Origin: an uncultured Acetatifactor sp.
GTDB lineage: Bacteria > Bacillota > Clostridia > Lachnospirales > Lachnospiraceae
Length of the DNA stretch: 64,000 nt
Assembly (NCBI GenBank): GCA_910586485.1
Contig: CAJUIA010000014.1
Coordinates: 1-64,000, forward strand
Direction of reading: 5' to 3'
Position 1 is the first letter of the stretch. Each line of letters starts with the position of its first letter. Below are positions 25,681-34,790 of this stretch, one piece after another. A model generated the notes under the pieces. That model ran no database searches, was not told the DNA's origin, and was given only the letters and a program-made list of their open reading frames with translations. The position numbers and the translations under genes are program-made.

Positions 25681-27477
25681 GTGCAGAAAAGAGTAGCGGA
25701 TATTGTGGTGGATACCTTGATTGAAAATGGGGTTACGCAGGCGTTTTCGGTGGTTGGCGGCGGTGCAATGCATCTTAACAATGCATTTGCATTAAAGCAG
25801 AAGGTTATAAAGACTTTGTATAACCATCATGAGCAGGCATCGGCAATGGCCGCTGAGGCGTATGCCAGATTGACCGGAAATATTGCCGTAGTGTGTGTCA
25901 CAAGCGGCCCAGGGGGTCTGAATACGCTGAACGGAGTGCAGGGCGCATGGGTTGACAGTCTTCCCATGATCATTATAGCAGGGCATCCAAGGTATGACAC
26001 CACTGTAAATGCAAGCGGGCTAGATGTAAGAAGTATTGGCGTTCAGGAAAATGATATCATTCCGCAGGTAAGCAACATTACAAAATATGCAAAGATGATT
26101 TTAGACCCGCTTTCTGTAAAAAGGGAGGTCAGGAAAGCACTTGAGACAGCAATGGATGGGCGGCGGGGGCCCGTATGGCTTTCCATCCCATTAGATGTTC
26201 AGGGCAAGCTGGTAGAAGAGTCTGAACTATATAACTGTGAAACATTTATATCACCTGTTCCTGAACTGTCGGCTGATGATATCAAAGAACTGGCTGACAG
26301 GATGTCAGAAAGCAAAAGGCCCTGCATACTTACCGGTTCGGCTGTCAGGACCAGCAATTCCGAAAAAGAATACCGTGATTTTTTAAAACTGGTCGATGTT
26401 CCAATCGTAGGAGGATTTGGCGCACCGGATAACAATTATACAGGCGAACCCAATTATTATGGTATGTCGGGGTCTTTGGGACCGAGATGCGGTAATTTTA
26501 TTATTCAAAATTCTGATTTTATTCTTGTGCTGGGAAACAGCCTGTCTACAAATCAAACAGGATTTAATGTGGAAGCGTTTGCCGCTGACGCCGATCTGTA
26601 TATGGTAGATGCACAGCCGGATGAGAGTAAAAAGACAGGTTTAAACGTTAAAAAATGTATTTATGGCGATCTGAAAGATTTCTTCAGAAAATATACTGCA
26701 TACGGAAGGCATATAAAGGCTTCGGATCAATGGAAAAGCTATTGCGATTATCTCTATGAGAAATTACCGCGTTTCGAAGTGCTTGATTATGTTGAAAAAA
26801 GAAAGGATGCCCTGGTGCATCCCGCGGCTTTCTGGAAACAATTTCTGGAACGGGTAGAGGACGATGCAGTTTTTGCACTTGGAAACAGCAGCAGTATTCA
26901 TGAATTGCTGAAAGAAGGTGTAATGAGCGAACGTCAGAGGGTTATTGTCAACTATCACAGCGGTTCCATGGGAATAGACCTGCCCTTTGCCATAGGCGCG
27001 GCGGCAGCGAATGAACATCATCCGATATATTGCATTACAGGGGACGGCTGTTTTATGATGAACCTGCAGGAATTGCAGACGATAAAATATAATAAAATGG
27101 GTGTTAAAATAGTAGTGTTCAATAATAACGGCTATGACAACATCAGAATGACCTGCCGTAACTATTTTGATGGTCTTGGAAACGGCTGTGATCCGGAAAG
27201 CGGAATCAGTATGCCTGATTTTCGAAAAGTAGCAGAGGCCTTTGGATATGAATACAACAGGGTATCGACGACGGATGAATTAAGCGGCGGAATAGAGTGG
27301 CTCATCAGCAGAAAAGATATGTGTCTGCTGGAAATAATTGAAAAAAGGGATAAAGAGAGGGCGCCTGTGGTAAAGTCTGTTATGGATTCGAACGGAGTAT
27401 TTACCACGCCGGCTATTCATATTATGAGTCCACTGTTATCGGACGAGCAGCTGAAGGCGTACACAAAATTCTGCTGA
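25681..27477 (+). CDS. Thiamine diphosphate-dependent enzyme, acetolactate synthase-like
   Basis: A 598-residue, three-domain ThDP enzyme. The pyrimidine-binding domain (1-165) contains the catalytic Glu in NHHEQASAMAAEAYARLTG; the middle domain is at about 190-330; the pyrophosphate domain has GDGCFMMNLQELQTI with FNNNGYDN, the GDG-NN cofactor motif. I start at GTG 25681 because GGAGGA lies seven bases upstream; the frame stays open to a TTG at 25645 that overlaps the previous stop. Its place in a sugar locus, with CDP-sugar genes later in the window, suggests a YerE-like role (transfer of an acetaldehyde unit from pyruvate to a keto sugar). Biosynthetic acetolactate synthase is less likely in this context. 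Confidence 0.75.
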   Translation: MQKRVADIVVDTLIENGVTQAFSVVGGGAMHLNNAFALKQKVIKTLYNHHEQASAMAAEAYARLTGNIAVVCVTSGPGGLNTLNGVQGAWVDSLPMIIIAGHPRYDTTVNASGLDVRSIGVQENDIIPQVSNITKYAKMILDPLSVKREVRKALETAMDGRRGPVWLSIPLDVQGKLVEESELYNCETFISPVPELSADDIKELADRMSESKRPCILTGSAVRTSNSEKEYRDFLKLVDVPIVGGFGAPDNNYTGEPNYYGMSGSLGPRCGNFIIQNSDFILVLGNSLSTNQTGFNVEAFAADADLYMVDAQPDESKKTGLNVKKCIYGDLKDFFRKYTAYGRHIKASDQWKSYCDYLYEKLPRFEVLDYVEKRKDALVHPAAFWKQFLERVEDDAVFALGNSSSIHELLKEGVMSERQRVIVNYHSGSMGIDLPFAIGAAAANEHHPIYCITGDGCFMMNLQELQTIKYNKMGVKIVVFNNNGYDNIRMTCRNYFDGLGNGCDPESGISMPDFRKVAEAFGYEYNRVSTTDELSGGIEWLISRKDMCLLEIIEKRDKERAPVVKSVMDSNGVFTTPAIHIMSPLLSDEQLKAYTKFC

Positions 27478-27502
27478 AACGGAGGCGCATTAAAAGGACA
27501 TT

Positions 27503-28477
27503 ATGAAAAGAGTTCTGTTTCGTTATGACGCGTACGAGGAACTGGGGATGGGGCACGCATTCAGGTGTATTGAGCTTATTAAGCAGTTAAAAAATGTTGA
27601 ATGCATCGTGGCGCTGTCAAAAAAAACCACTTTATCCTTTGAACAGTTAATAAAAAATAATATCCCTTTTTTTATCTTCGACCAGTGCGTTGAACTGTAT
27701 GATTATGTACGTGGGAATTCCGTAGATGTGGTGGTAAATGATATACTTGATACGGAAAAAGAATATATTTTAAAACTGCAGGAAATGAATTGCAGAGTGA
27801 TCAATTTAGAAGATAACGGGGAAGGTTCACGTTATGCCGACGCGGTGATAAATGAACTTTATGAAGGAGAAACGGCTTTGGAGCATGTTTATAACGGAAA
27901 AGATTATTATTGTCTTCCGGAGAACATGCAGGAGGTATCCAAAAATGAATATAGAGAATCAGCAGAAAATATAATTATTTTATTCGGTAATACGGACCCG
28001 GCGCATCTGACTGAAAAAAGCATTACAGCCATAGCCGATATTGGATGTCTGCAGAAAATCAAGGTGACAGTGGTAATGGGAGCCGGAAATGAAAGAATGG
28101 CGGCAATTAATGCTTTGGTTGATGACAGCCGACAGGATATAAGTGTTGTTAAGGGCGGAGACATTAGCACAATCTTAAGGCTTGCTGATCTGGCGATATG
28201 TTCGCAGGGAAGGACAATGTATGAATTGGCACATCATGCGGTTCCGAGTATTATTCTTGCAGAAAACGAACGTGAAACACTTCATACGTTTGCTCAACTG
28301 AAAAACGGATTTTTGAACCTTGGACTTGGCTCAGAAGTATCAGGAGAATGTATTGCAGGAGCTGTTACAATTTTGTGTGAGTCATCAAATGTCAGAAAGT
28401 CATTGTATGATTCCATGGCCGATTTGCACTTGGAGAAGGGAATAGACAGGGTAAGAAAAATAATAATGGGAGATTAA
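27503..28477 (+). CDS. PseG-like nucleotide-sugar hydrolase
   Basis: A 324-residue protein of the MurG-like GT-B fold. The N-terminal RYDAYEELGMGHAFRCIELIKQL matches the PseG/SpsG motif in which the His of GxGHxxR is catalytic. The second half (IIILFGNTDPAHLTEK, AICSQGRTMYELAHHAVPSIILAENERE) is the nucleotide-binding half. PseG removes UDP from a 2,4-diacetamido sugar before condensation with PEP in nonulosonic acid synthesis. The next gene is a NeuB-like synthase, which fits this order. No aminotransferase or acetyltransferase partner is visible in the window, so the true substrate may differ. Confidence 0.78.
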   Translation: MKRVLFRYDAYEELGMGHAFRCIELIKQLKNVECIVALSKKTTLSFEQLIKNNIPFFIFDQCVELYDYVRGNSVDVVVNDILDTEKEYILKLQEMNCRVINLEDNGEGSRYADAVINELYEGETALEHVYNGKDYYCLPENMQEVSKNEYRESAENIIILFGNTDPAHLTEKSITAIADIGCLQKIKVTVVMGAGNERMAAINALVDDSRQDISVVKGGDISTILRLADLAICSQGRTMYELAHHAVPSIILAENERETLHTFAQLKNGFLNLGLGSEVSGECIAGAVTILCESSNVRKSLYDSMADLHLEKGIDRVRKIIMGD

Positions 28478-28479
28478 GG

Positions 28480-29556
28480 ATGAAGAAAATGAATTATTTT
28501 GAGAAGCTGGCAGCTCAAGGTTATTATATAATAGCAGAAATAGGTGTAAATTATTATGATATAGCCGAAAAGGAGAACATGAGCTTGGTTGATGCGGCAA
28601 AGCTTATGATCGCAGAGGCAAAAAACGCAGGCGCAGATGCTGTTAAATTCCAGACGTATACTGCAAGGGGGCTTGCAGCCAAAGACTCCCCCTCATATTG
28701 GGATACCAGTGAGGTGCCTCTTACATCTCAGTATGAATTTTTTAAGCTGTACGAGAAAATGGGAAGAGATGACTATGAGGTATTGAGCAGATTCGCAGAG
28801 GAAACAGGCATAGACTTTTTGTCTACGCCCTTTGACTTTGACGCAGCTGATTATTTGGAATCCATGATGAGTTTATATAAGATTTCTTCGTCTGATCTTA
28901 CAAACCATCCGTTTGTCAGGTATATTTCCCGGAAGAATATGCCGGTCATTTTGTCTGTGGGAGCGGCGAATGCGAGGGAAATTGACGAGACGGTATCTTT
29001 GATTCATGAAAATAACGAAAAACAGCTTACGCTTCTTCATTGTGTATTGGAATATCCGACGCCCTATGAACACGCAAACCTTAAGAGAATATCCGCGCTG
29101 TCCCGAAAATATCCGGAATGTATCATCGGTTATTCGGATCATACAAAGCCGGATGAGTGCATGGATGTGATAAAGTCAGCCTACTTGATGGGCGCAAAAG
29201 TGATTGAAAAACATTTTACCTTGGATAAAACCATTAAGGGTAAGAATGACCATTTTCATTCCATGGATCCCGCCGATCTGCGAAAAATAAAGTCGGGTCT
29301 TGAATTTATTAAAAGTATTATGGGAAAAGAAGAAATCAATTGCCTTGAGACAGAAGAAACAGCCAGGAGAAACGCAAGGCGGTCCATCGTAGCAGAGAGG
29401 AATATAAGCAAGGGAGAGATCATTGCCGAGGACATGCTGACATTTAAAAGGCCTGGTACAGGGATAGCTCCGTATGACCTGGCAAAAATAATAGGAAAAG
29501 CAGCGAAATGTGACATTGGAGAAGATACTATCCTGCAGTACGAAATGATTGAGTAA
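28480..29556 (+). CDS. NeuB-family nonulosonic acid synthase
   Basis: A 358-residue protein. The TIM-barrel domain (about 1-270) has the family motifs IIAEIGVNY, NAGADAVKFQTYTA, DFLSTPFD, KISSSDLTNHP, LHCVLEYPTP, IGYSDHT and AKVIEKHFTLD. The C-terminal SAF domain (about 285-358) has RRSIVAERNISKGEII and MLTFKRPGTGI. Enzymes of this family condense PEP with a six-carbon amino sugar to give sialic, legionaminic or pseudaminic acid. GGGAG is seven bases before ATG 28480, two bases after the PseG-like gene. Which acid is made cannot be read from sequence. Confidence 0.88.
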   Translation: MKKMNYFEKLAAQGYYIIAEIGVNYYDIAEKENMSLVDAAKLMIAEAKNAGADAVKFQTYTARGLAAKDSPSYWDTSEVPLTSQYEFFKLYEKMGRDDYEVLSRFAEETGIDFLSTPFDFDAADYLESMMSLYKISSSDLTNHPFVRYISRKNMPVILSVGAANAREIDETVSLIHENNEKQLTLLHCVLEYPTPYEHANLKRISALSRKYPECIIGYSDHTKPDECMDVIKSAYLMGAKVIEKHFTLDKTIKGKNDHFHSMDPADLRKIKSGLEFIKSIMGKEEINCLETEETARRNARRSIVAERNISKGEIIAEDMLTFKRPGTGIAPYDLAKIIGKAAKCDIGEDTILQYEMIE

Positions 29557-29569
29557 AAGGCGATAACTT

Positions 29570-30388
29570 ATGATATATTTTGTGACCGGAGCCTATGGGT
29601 GGCTTGGAAAGCGTTTTGCCGATGCACTGACTGACAGGGGTAAAGCGGTAAGTATTTTTTCGGGAGATCTGACACAGGAAGAGGAGGTCAGGCAAAGCAT
29701 ACCAGACGATGAGTTTGTTATCGTGAATTATGCAGGCAATAAGGGAAATGATGCTGAACGATCTATTCGAAACAATATTATCGTAACAGCTCAGCTTGCG
29801 CGTGCTGCTCAAAGAAAAAACTGTAAATGCTTTATTCATATTTCCAGCATAGCATCTGTCGGATCGACAGATAAGCCGATCAGTTCCGAAACAGAATGTC
29901 ATCCTGATGACAATTACGGAAGGTCTAAAGAGATATGTGAATTGATCATCAAGAGGTTTGTGAGCGACTATGTAATCGTCAGGCCCACAAATATTGTTGA
30001 TGGCAACAGGGTCGGAATATTGCAAAAGGTATATCAGGCAATCAGAGATGACCAGACGTTTGATGTATGGAAAGAAAGTTTGGATTCATTGCGCGATTAT
30101 ATTTCTGTTCAGGATGTCACAGACGCTGTTGTCAATCTGGCCCTGGCTTTGGAGCAAGGAAAGAATTTTGCCTCCGGAACAGTAAATCTTTGCAGCGGAT
30201 ATTCCTATAGTATGGGCGACATTATCACAATGGTTGAGAGGCAAACGGGGTGCAGGATAAAGGCAAATGTACTGTCGAACCCGAATTTTCATCCGTATGA
30301 TCTGATTGTGGACGCCGGAGATACACGTAAGCTGCTGGGAAGAGATCCGGAATCTCTGGCAGACATAGTAAGCAAAATAAATTTATGA
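29570..30388 (+). CDS. SDR family NAD(P)-dependent sugar epimerase/reductase
   Basis: A 272-residue extended SDR. NAD-binding VTGAYGWLGK (residues 5-14), VNYAGNKG, HISSIASVGS, and catalytic YGRSK at about residue 124 are visible; the substrate half includes RDYISVQDVTDAV. It differs clearly from the SDRs at 24752 and 30427. It lies 13 bases after the NeuB-like gene. A role in making or modifying a nucleotide sugar is inferred; substrate unknown. Confidence 0.75.
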   Translation: MIYFVTGAYGWLGKRFADALTDRGKAVSIFSGDLTQEEEVRQSIPDDEFVIVNYAGNKGNDAERSIRNNIIVTAQLARAAQRKNCKCFIHISSIASVGSTDKPISSETECHPDDNYGRSKEICELIIKRFVSDYVIVRPTNIVDGNRVGILQKVYQAIRDDQTFDVWKESLDSLRDYISVQDVTDAVVNLALALEQGKNFASGTVNLCSGYSYSMGDIITMVERQTGCRIKANVLSNPNFHPYDLIVDAGDTRKLLGRDPESLADIVSKINL

Positions 30389-30426
30389 TATGCTGATGTA
30401 TAATATATCAGAAAGAGGAAGCATAT

Positions 30427-31410
30427 ATGGGGAAAAAGGTTTTAGTTACAGGTGCGGATGGATTTATCGGAAGCCATTTGACAGAACTGCTTTTGGAGAG
30501 AGGATATGAGGTAAAGGCGTTTACCTTTTACAATTCTTTCAATACATGGGGCTGGCTGGATACGTTGACGCAGGATAAGCTGGCGCAAATTGATATATTC
30601 AGCGGTGATATCAGGGATCCAAACGGGGTACGGGAGGCTGTGAAGGGGGTGGATGTGGTGTTCCATCTGGCAGCTTTGATTGCGATACCTTTTAGCTATC
30701 ACTCGCCGGATTCCTATGTAGATACCAATATCAAGGGCACATTGAATGTATTACAGGCGGCGCGGGAATTGGGAACAGAAAGGATCTTGGTAACGTCTAC
30801 GTCTGAGGTATACGGAACGGCGCAGTATGTTCCAATCGACGAGAAGCATCCTTTCCAAGGACAGTCGCCCTATTCCGCGACTAAAATCGGAGCGGATAGA
30901 TTGGCCGAGAGCTTCTACAGAAGCTTTCAACTCCCAATAACTATAGTGAGACCGTTCAATACATATGGGCCAAGACAGTCGGCAAGGGCGGTGATACCTA
31001 CAATCATCACGCAGCTTCTCGCCGGCAAAGAAGAGATAAAGCTGGGTTCATTGACTCCGACTAGGGATTTTAATTATGTGAAGGATACAGCGGCAGGATT
31101 TGTGGCAATCGCAGAATCGGACGGGACGGTCGGAGAGGAGATCAATATAGCCACCCAAAAGGAAATATCCATTGGCGAACTGGCACAGGAGATTATAGGA
31201 CAGATCAATCCGCAGGCAAGGATCGTGTGTGACGAGCGAAGGCTGCGGCCGGAAAAAAGCGAAGTAAACCGTTTATTGGGTTCCAACGAGAAGATAAAGA
31301 AATTGACAGACTGGCAGCCGGAGTATACCTTTGCACAGGGGATAGAGGAAACAATCGGCTGGATCAGAGGGAATATGGGCTTGTATAAGGCAGATATTTA
31401 TAATATCTGA
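30427..31410 (+). CDS. legB: NAD-dependent 4,6-dehydratase LegB-like
   Basis: A 327-residue extended SDR. It has VTGADGFIGSHL, VFHLAALIAIPFSY, a TSTSEVYGTA segment ending in the dehydratase Glu and Tyr context, PYSATKIGADRLAE (YxxxK) and RPFNTYGPRQSARAVIPTII, all characteristic of LegB and related 4,6-dehydratases. In legionaminic acid synthesis LegB acts on GDP-GlcNAc; a PtmE-like enzyme that could make the GDP sugar is encoded at 39282. The expected next enzyme, the aminotransferase LegC, is not in this window. Confidence 0.8.
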   Translation: MGKKVLVTGADGFIGSHLTELLLERGYEVKAFTFYNSFNTWGWLDTLTQDKLAQIDIFSGDIRDPNGVREAVKGVDVVFHLAALIAIPFSYHSPDSYVDTNIKGTLNVLQAARELGTERILVTSTSEVYGTAQYVPIDEKHPFQGQSPYSATKIGADRLAESFYRSFQLPITIVRPFNTYGPRQSARAVIPTIITQLLAGKEEIKLGSLTPTRDFNYVKDTAAGFVAIAESDGTVGEEINIATQKEISIGELAQEIIGQINPQARIVCDERRLRPEKSEVNRLLGSNEKIKKLTDWQPEYTFAQGIEETIGWIRGNMGLYKADIYNI

Positions 31411-31437
31411 AGACTACTAAATTGGGAGCATATATAC

Positions 31438-32430
31438 ATGGATAGAAAAAAGATCAACAACGGAAGAGATGAAAAGGGGAGAAACAGATTAAGCGATATA
31501 GTTCCGTTAAAAGAGCCCTTTAATATTCAGATCGAGCCGACTGGACTATGCAATTTTCGCTGCGAATATTGTGTCCATTCCGTCGGACTGAATGGGGGGG
31601 GGAATGGAATGGAATGGGGGGTTTTTGAAAAAATTATAGATGACCTCAGGCAGTTGGCAGATTGCTATAAGATAATCAATCTTATTGGATATGGGGAACC
31701 TCTTATATATAAAAATATATCAAAAATGGTGGCAGAAATATCAAAAGCCCAAATTACTGACAGAATTGAGATAACAACGAATGCGTCCTTACTGACACCT
31801 CAGAAATCGGAGGAATTGGTAAAGGCCGGCCTGACCAGACTGATTGTTTCGCTGCAGGGTCTGAGCGCTGACAAATATAAAAAAATATGTGGTTATACAA
31901 TTGATTTTAATCAGTTCCTGAATAATATTAAGTACTTTTATTCCAACCGCGGGGCATGCCGCCTTCATCTTAAAATCGCGGATACGGCGCTTGACGAAGG
32001 CGATGAGCAGAAATTCTATGAGCTGTTTGGAAACATCTGCGATGATTTGTATATTGAGCGCATTATTCCTGCGTACAAGGATGTGGATTATGAAGATAAA
32101 CTGAAAGAAAAGCGTAATATTACAAGATACGGATATGAATATAAAGAGGCAATAGTATGTCATCAGCCGTTTTATCAAATGTTTATAAAAGCAAATGGTG
32201 ATGTGGCGCCCTGCTGCATGTATCCATCCCCGATGATACTGGGCAATGTTCAAGAACAGTCGCTTAAAGATATCTGGAATGGGCATAAGCTTAGAGATTT
32301 TCAAATCATGCAGCTGATGAAAAAACGAAAATGTAATGCAATCTGCAGAGATTGTGTTTATCCGGAAGAACTGCAGCATCCCTTGGATAATATGGACGAC
32401 GCTGCTGAAATCGTATTAAAGAGATTATGA
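31438..32430 (+). CDS. Radical SAM/SPASM protein with in-frame poly-G tract (ON)
   Basis: A 330-residue protein. The radical SAM cluster motif is GLCNFRCEYCVH (CxxxCxxC, about residues 37-44), followed by IGYGEPL and NASLLT; the C-terminal SPASM-like part has DVAPCCMYPS and a CNAICRDCVYPEEL cysteine group. Such enzymes do difficult chemistry, such as epimerisation, deoxygenation or methylthiolation. Right after the cluster motif the DNA contains a run of nine Gs (31594-31602) and then six Gs (31616-31621), coding GGG and WG. The frame is open here. Slippage of one G would destroy it, so expression may be phase variable. Substrate unknown; probably a glycan precursor. Confidence 0.82.
   Translation: MDRKKINNGRDEKGRNRLSDIVPLKEPFNIQIEPTGLCNFRCEYCVHSVGLNGGGNGMEWGVFEKIIDDLRQLADCYKIINLIGYGEPLIYKNISKMVAEISKAQITDRIEITTNASLLTPQKSEELVKAGLTRLIVSLQGLSADKYKKICGYTIDFNQFLNNIKYFYSNRGACRLHLKIADTALDEGDEQKFYELFGNICDDLYIERIIPAYKDVDYEDKLKEKRNITRYGYEYKEAIVCHQPFYQMFIKANGDVAPCCMYPSPMILGNVQEQSLKDIWNGHKLRDFQIMQLMKKRKCNAICRDCVYPEELQHPLDNMDDAAEIVLKRL
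31594..31602 (+). repeat. Homopolymer of nine Gs inside radical SAM gene
   Basis: A G9 run followed by a G6 run at 31616-31621. The reading frame is intact at nine Gs. Runs of eight or more Gs are typical slippage sites in surface-glycan loci of other bacteria. Confidence 0.85.
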
Positions 32431-32449
32431 AACAACAGGAGCATTATTT

Positions 32450-33775
32450 ATGAGATATGCAAATATTAAAAGCCTGCCGGATGCGAATACTGCCGATGGA
32501 AAGAAAAGGATCAATATAGGGGACTATATTCAGCTCATTGCTATAGATAATATTTATAAGGAGATGGGGATAGACAGATCTGAGATATACTATATTGATT
32601 GGGATGAAATAGATACATATGTTGGAGAATATCTTATTTTGCCGATCAATTACTTTATGACTGATATGTTTTGCTGCAAGGAAGGCAGAATCAAATTTTC
32701 CAGGTATATTATTCCAGTCTTTATCGGAGTGTGTCTTTACCGCAATGGATTTACCTTGTCTGAATACAATATAGAGTATCTGAAAAAATATTCGCCGGTA
32801 GGATGCAGGGACTATGGAACATATCGCAGACTGCAAGGCTATGACATTCCAGCATATCTTGCGGGATGTGTGACTATGACCCTTCCGCAGCGTGAGCAGG
32901 ATAAAGCGAGGGAGGCAGACAAAGTATATTTTGTAGATACACCGGAGTATTTAAGGGATTATGTACCTGAGGAATATTTTCAAAAAGGTGTGTTTACACA
33001 TCATAGAATTGATATTGATGAAAATGCTGATGCACAGTATGTAATGGAATATGTACTGAAGCAATATGAGGAGTACAGGAAATACGCCCGTTTGGTCATA
33101 ACAAGCAGGCTGCATTGTGCAGTACCGTGTATGGCAATGGGGATACCTGTGATCTTAGCTGCTGAATACAAAGGGATCACGTTTGACTGGATCAATCAGT
33201 TTATTCCGATGTATCTTCCTGAAAATGCAGATGAGATAGAATGGAACCCCAGGGCGGCAGATATTGAGAAAGCAAAAGATCTTATAAAAAGCACTGCAAT
33301 TCGAAGAATACAGGAAGCGTATGATAAGAATTATTATTTGGAGCTGGAAGATGTTTATGCAAAATGGAAAGTCGATATTGACGTATATACAGGGAGTCAA
33401 TCTCTGGACAAGGATAAGATTAGGAAAAAAATTGATAATACATGGAATGATAACGAGGACATAGAGTATGCACTCTGGGGAATATCGGAAAGCGCAGAAG
33501 ACGTATATGAATATATTTCCGAAAAATATAAGAAAGCCCGACTTGTGGCAGTATATGACACCTATAGAGAGGTGGTCTTTCATGGTCTGAAGAGTGTTAA
33601 GCCGCAGGAAGGTATAGATTCAGACAGTCATATTTTTATAATTGTTATTTCGACTAATGCTTCTGTGGCGGCAAAAGAATTCTTTGATCGAATCGACCGT
33701 CCGACGAACAGCTACATATTGTTAGCGGATGTTTTCATGACGGATGGATCGAGAGAAAATGCGGGGAATGTTTAA
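32450..33775 (+). CDS. Polysaccharide pyruvyltransferase-family protein with C-terminal Rossmann-like part
   Basis: A 441-residue protein. Residues about 1-290 resemble the CsaB/polysaccharide pyruvyltransferase fold: NIGDYIQLIA, SPVGCRDYGTYRRLQGYDIPAYLAGCVTMTL, and ARLVITSRLHCAVPCMAMGIPVILA (the conserved SRLH motif). The C-terminal 120 residues (ALWGISESAEDVYEYISEKYKKARLVAVYDTY) look like the Rossmann module also seen in the two proteins at 34791 and 36312. Family members add pyruvate ketals to sugars. It lies between the two radical SAM genes, so all three may act in one pathway (inference). Confidence 0.72.
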   Translation: MRYANIKSLPDANTADGKKRINIGDYIQLIAIDNIYKEMGIDRSEIYYIDWDEIDTYVGEYLILPINYFMTDMFCCKEGRIKFSRYIIPVFIGVCLYRNGFTLSEYNIEYLKKYSPVGCRDYGTYRRLQGYDIPAYLAGCVTMTLPQREQDKAREADKVYFVDTPEYLRDYVPEEYFQKGVFTHHRIDIDENADAQYVMEYVLKQYEEYRKYARLVITSRLHCAVPCMAMGIPVILAAEYKGITFDWINQFIPMYLPENADEIEWNPRAADIEKAKDLIKSTAIRRIQEAYDKNYYLELEDVYAKWKVDIDVYTGSQSLDKDKIRKKIDNTWNDNEDIEYALWGISESAEDVYEYISEKYKKARLVAVYDTYREVVFHGLKSVKPQEGIDSDSHIFIIVISTNASVAAKEFFDRIDRPTNSYILLADVFMTDGSRENAGNV

Positions 33776-33793
33776 GGAAGGTGAAGACTGAAC

Positions 33794-34779
33794 ATGGTAG
33801 GAGAAAAACATAATGCACGGCAAAGACTGCTAGATGTCGTACCGTTAAAACAACCGTTTGTAGTAATGATCGATCCATGTGGAGCATGCAATTTTAAATG
33901 TTCCTTTTGCCCCTGTAATATAAGCGACGTCAATGCAGAACAGCGCCATAGTGTGATGAAAATAGAACTGTTTGAAAAGATCGTCAATGATCTAAGGCAA
34001 TTTCCTGGAAAAATAAAGGCAATAGACATGTACGGTTTAGGGGAACCATTGTTGAATAAAAAATTACCTGAGATGATCAAAATGATAAAAAAGGCGGATG
34101 TATGTGAGAAGGTTCGCATTTCCACAAATGCTTCCCTGCTGGATAATGAAATGGGACAAGCACTTTGTGAGGCTGGTCTGGATTATATGAAAGTCTCGTT
34201 AGAAGCACTTGACGACGCGGGGTATAAGGAAGTGTGCGGGGTGAATGTTAAATATAATGATATAGTTGATAAAATAAAAAGATTTTATGAAAATAATAGC
34301 AGGGGCAGGACAGAGGTGGGCGTAAAGATAATATCGTCCGCCATCAAAAAGGAGGAAGACAGACAACGTTTTATAGAGACATTTACTCCGATTTCGGATT
34401 ATGTTTTCATAGAAACCGTGAAACCTATCTGGGCCGGGTTTGAGAAAATGGCTCTTCCAGAGTGGGGGGGCAGGAGAAAGATTACCGTTCCGAACACACC
34501 AAAGGATATACGATATGCAGTTATCCGTTGACAAATATGATTATACATGCAAACGGAGATATAGGAGTTTGCTGTTTTGACTGGAAGCATATGACATCTT
34601 ATGCCAATGTCAAGACAACAAGTCTGGTAGAAGCCTGGAACTCGAAAGAACCCAGGGAGTTTCAGGTCAAGCACCTGCAGCACAGGAGAAATGAAATTCC
34701 TTTTTGCAGTGAATGCGGACAAAAGGGCTATGATAATGTGGATGCGGATGCGGAGGAAATTATTAAGAAATTAGTGTAA
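33794..34779 (+). pseudogene. Radical SAM/SPASM protein, phase-OFF by one base at a poly-G tract
   Basis: The first frame (33794-34531) carries the cluster motif CGACNFKCSFCPCN, MYGLGEPL and STNASLLDN, then runs into ...LPEWGG at a run of seven Gs (34464-34470). It then leaves the family sequence and ends 20 residues later. The other frame continues precisely from the same run: WGGQEKDYRS, then TICSYPLTNMIIHANGDIGVCCFDWKHMTSYANVKTTSLVEAWN and a CSECG group, the missing SPASM half, ending at 34779. Eight Gs would join the two into one 328-residue enzyme. This is either a phase-variable gene in its OFF state or a sequencing error in the homopolymer. It is a diverged paralogue of the radical SAM protein at 31438. 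Confidence 0.85.
34464..34470 (+). repeat. Homopolymer of seven Gs at the frameshift point
   Basis: G7 preceded by AGT and followed by CAGG. One additional G restores the radical SAM reading frame. Confidence 0.9.
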
Positions 34780-34790
34780 GCAGGTGAGAT

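Noticed and set aside
27618..27626. A8 run in the PseG-like gene as a slippage switch
   Set aside because: The frame is intact, A runs of this length are common in AT-rich genes, and there is no broken paralogue to support switching.
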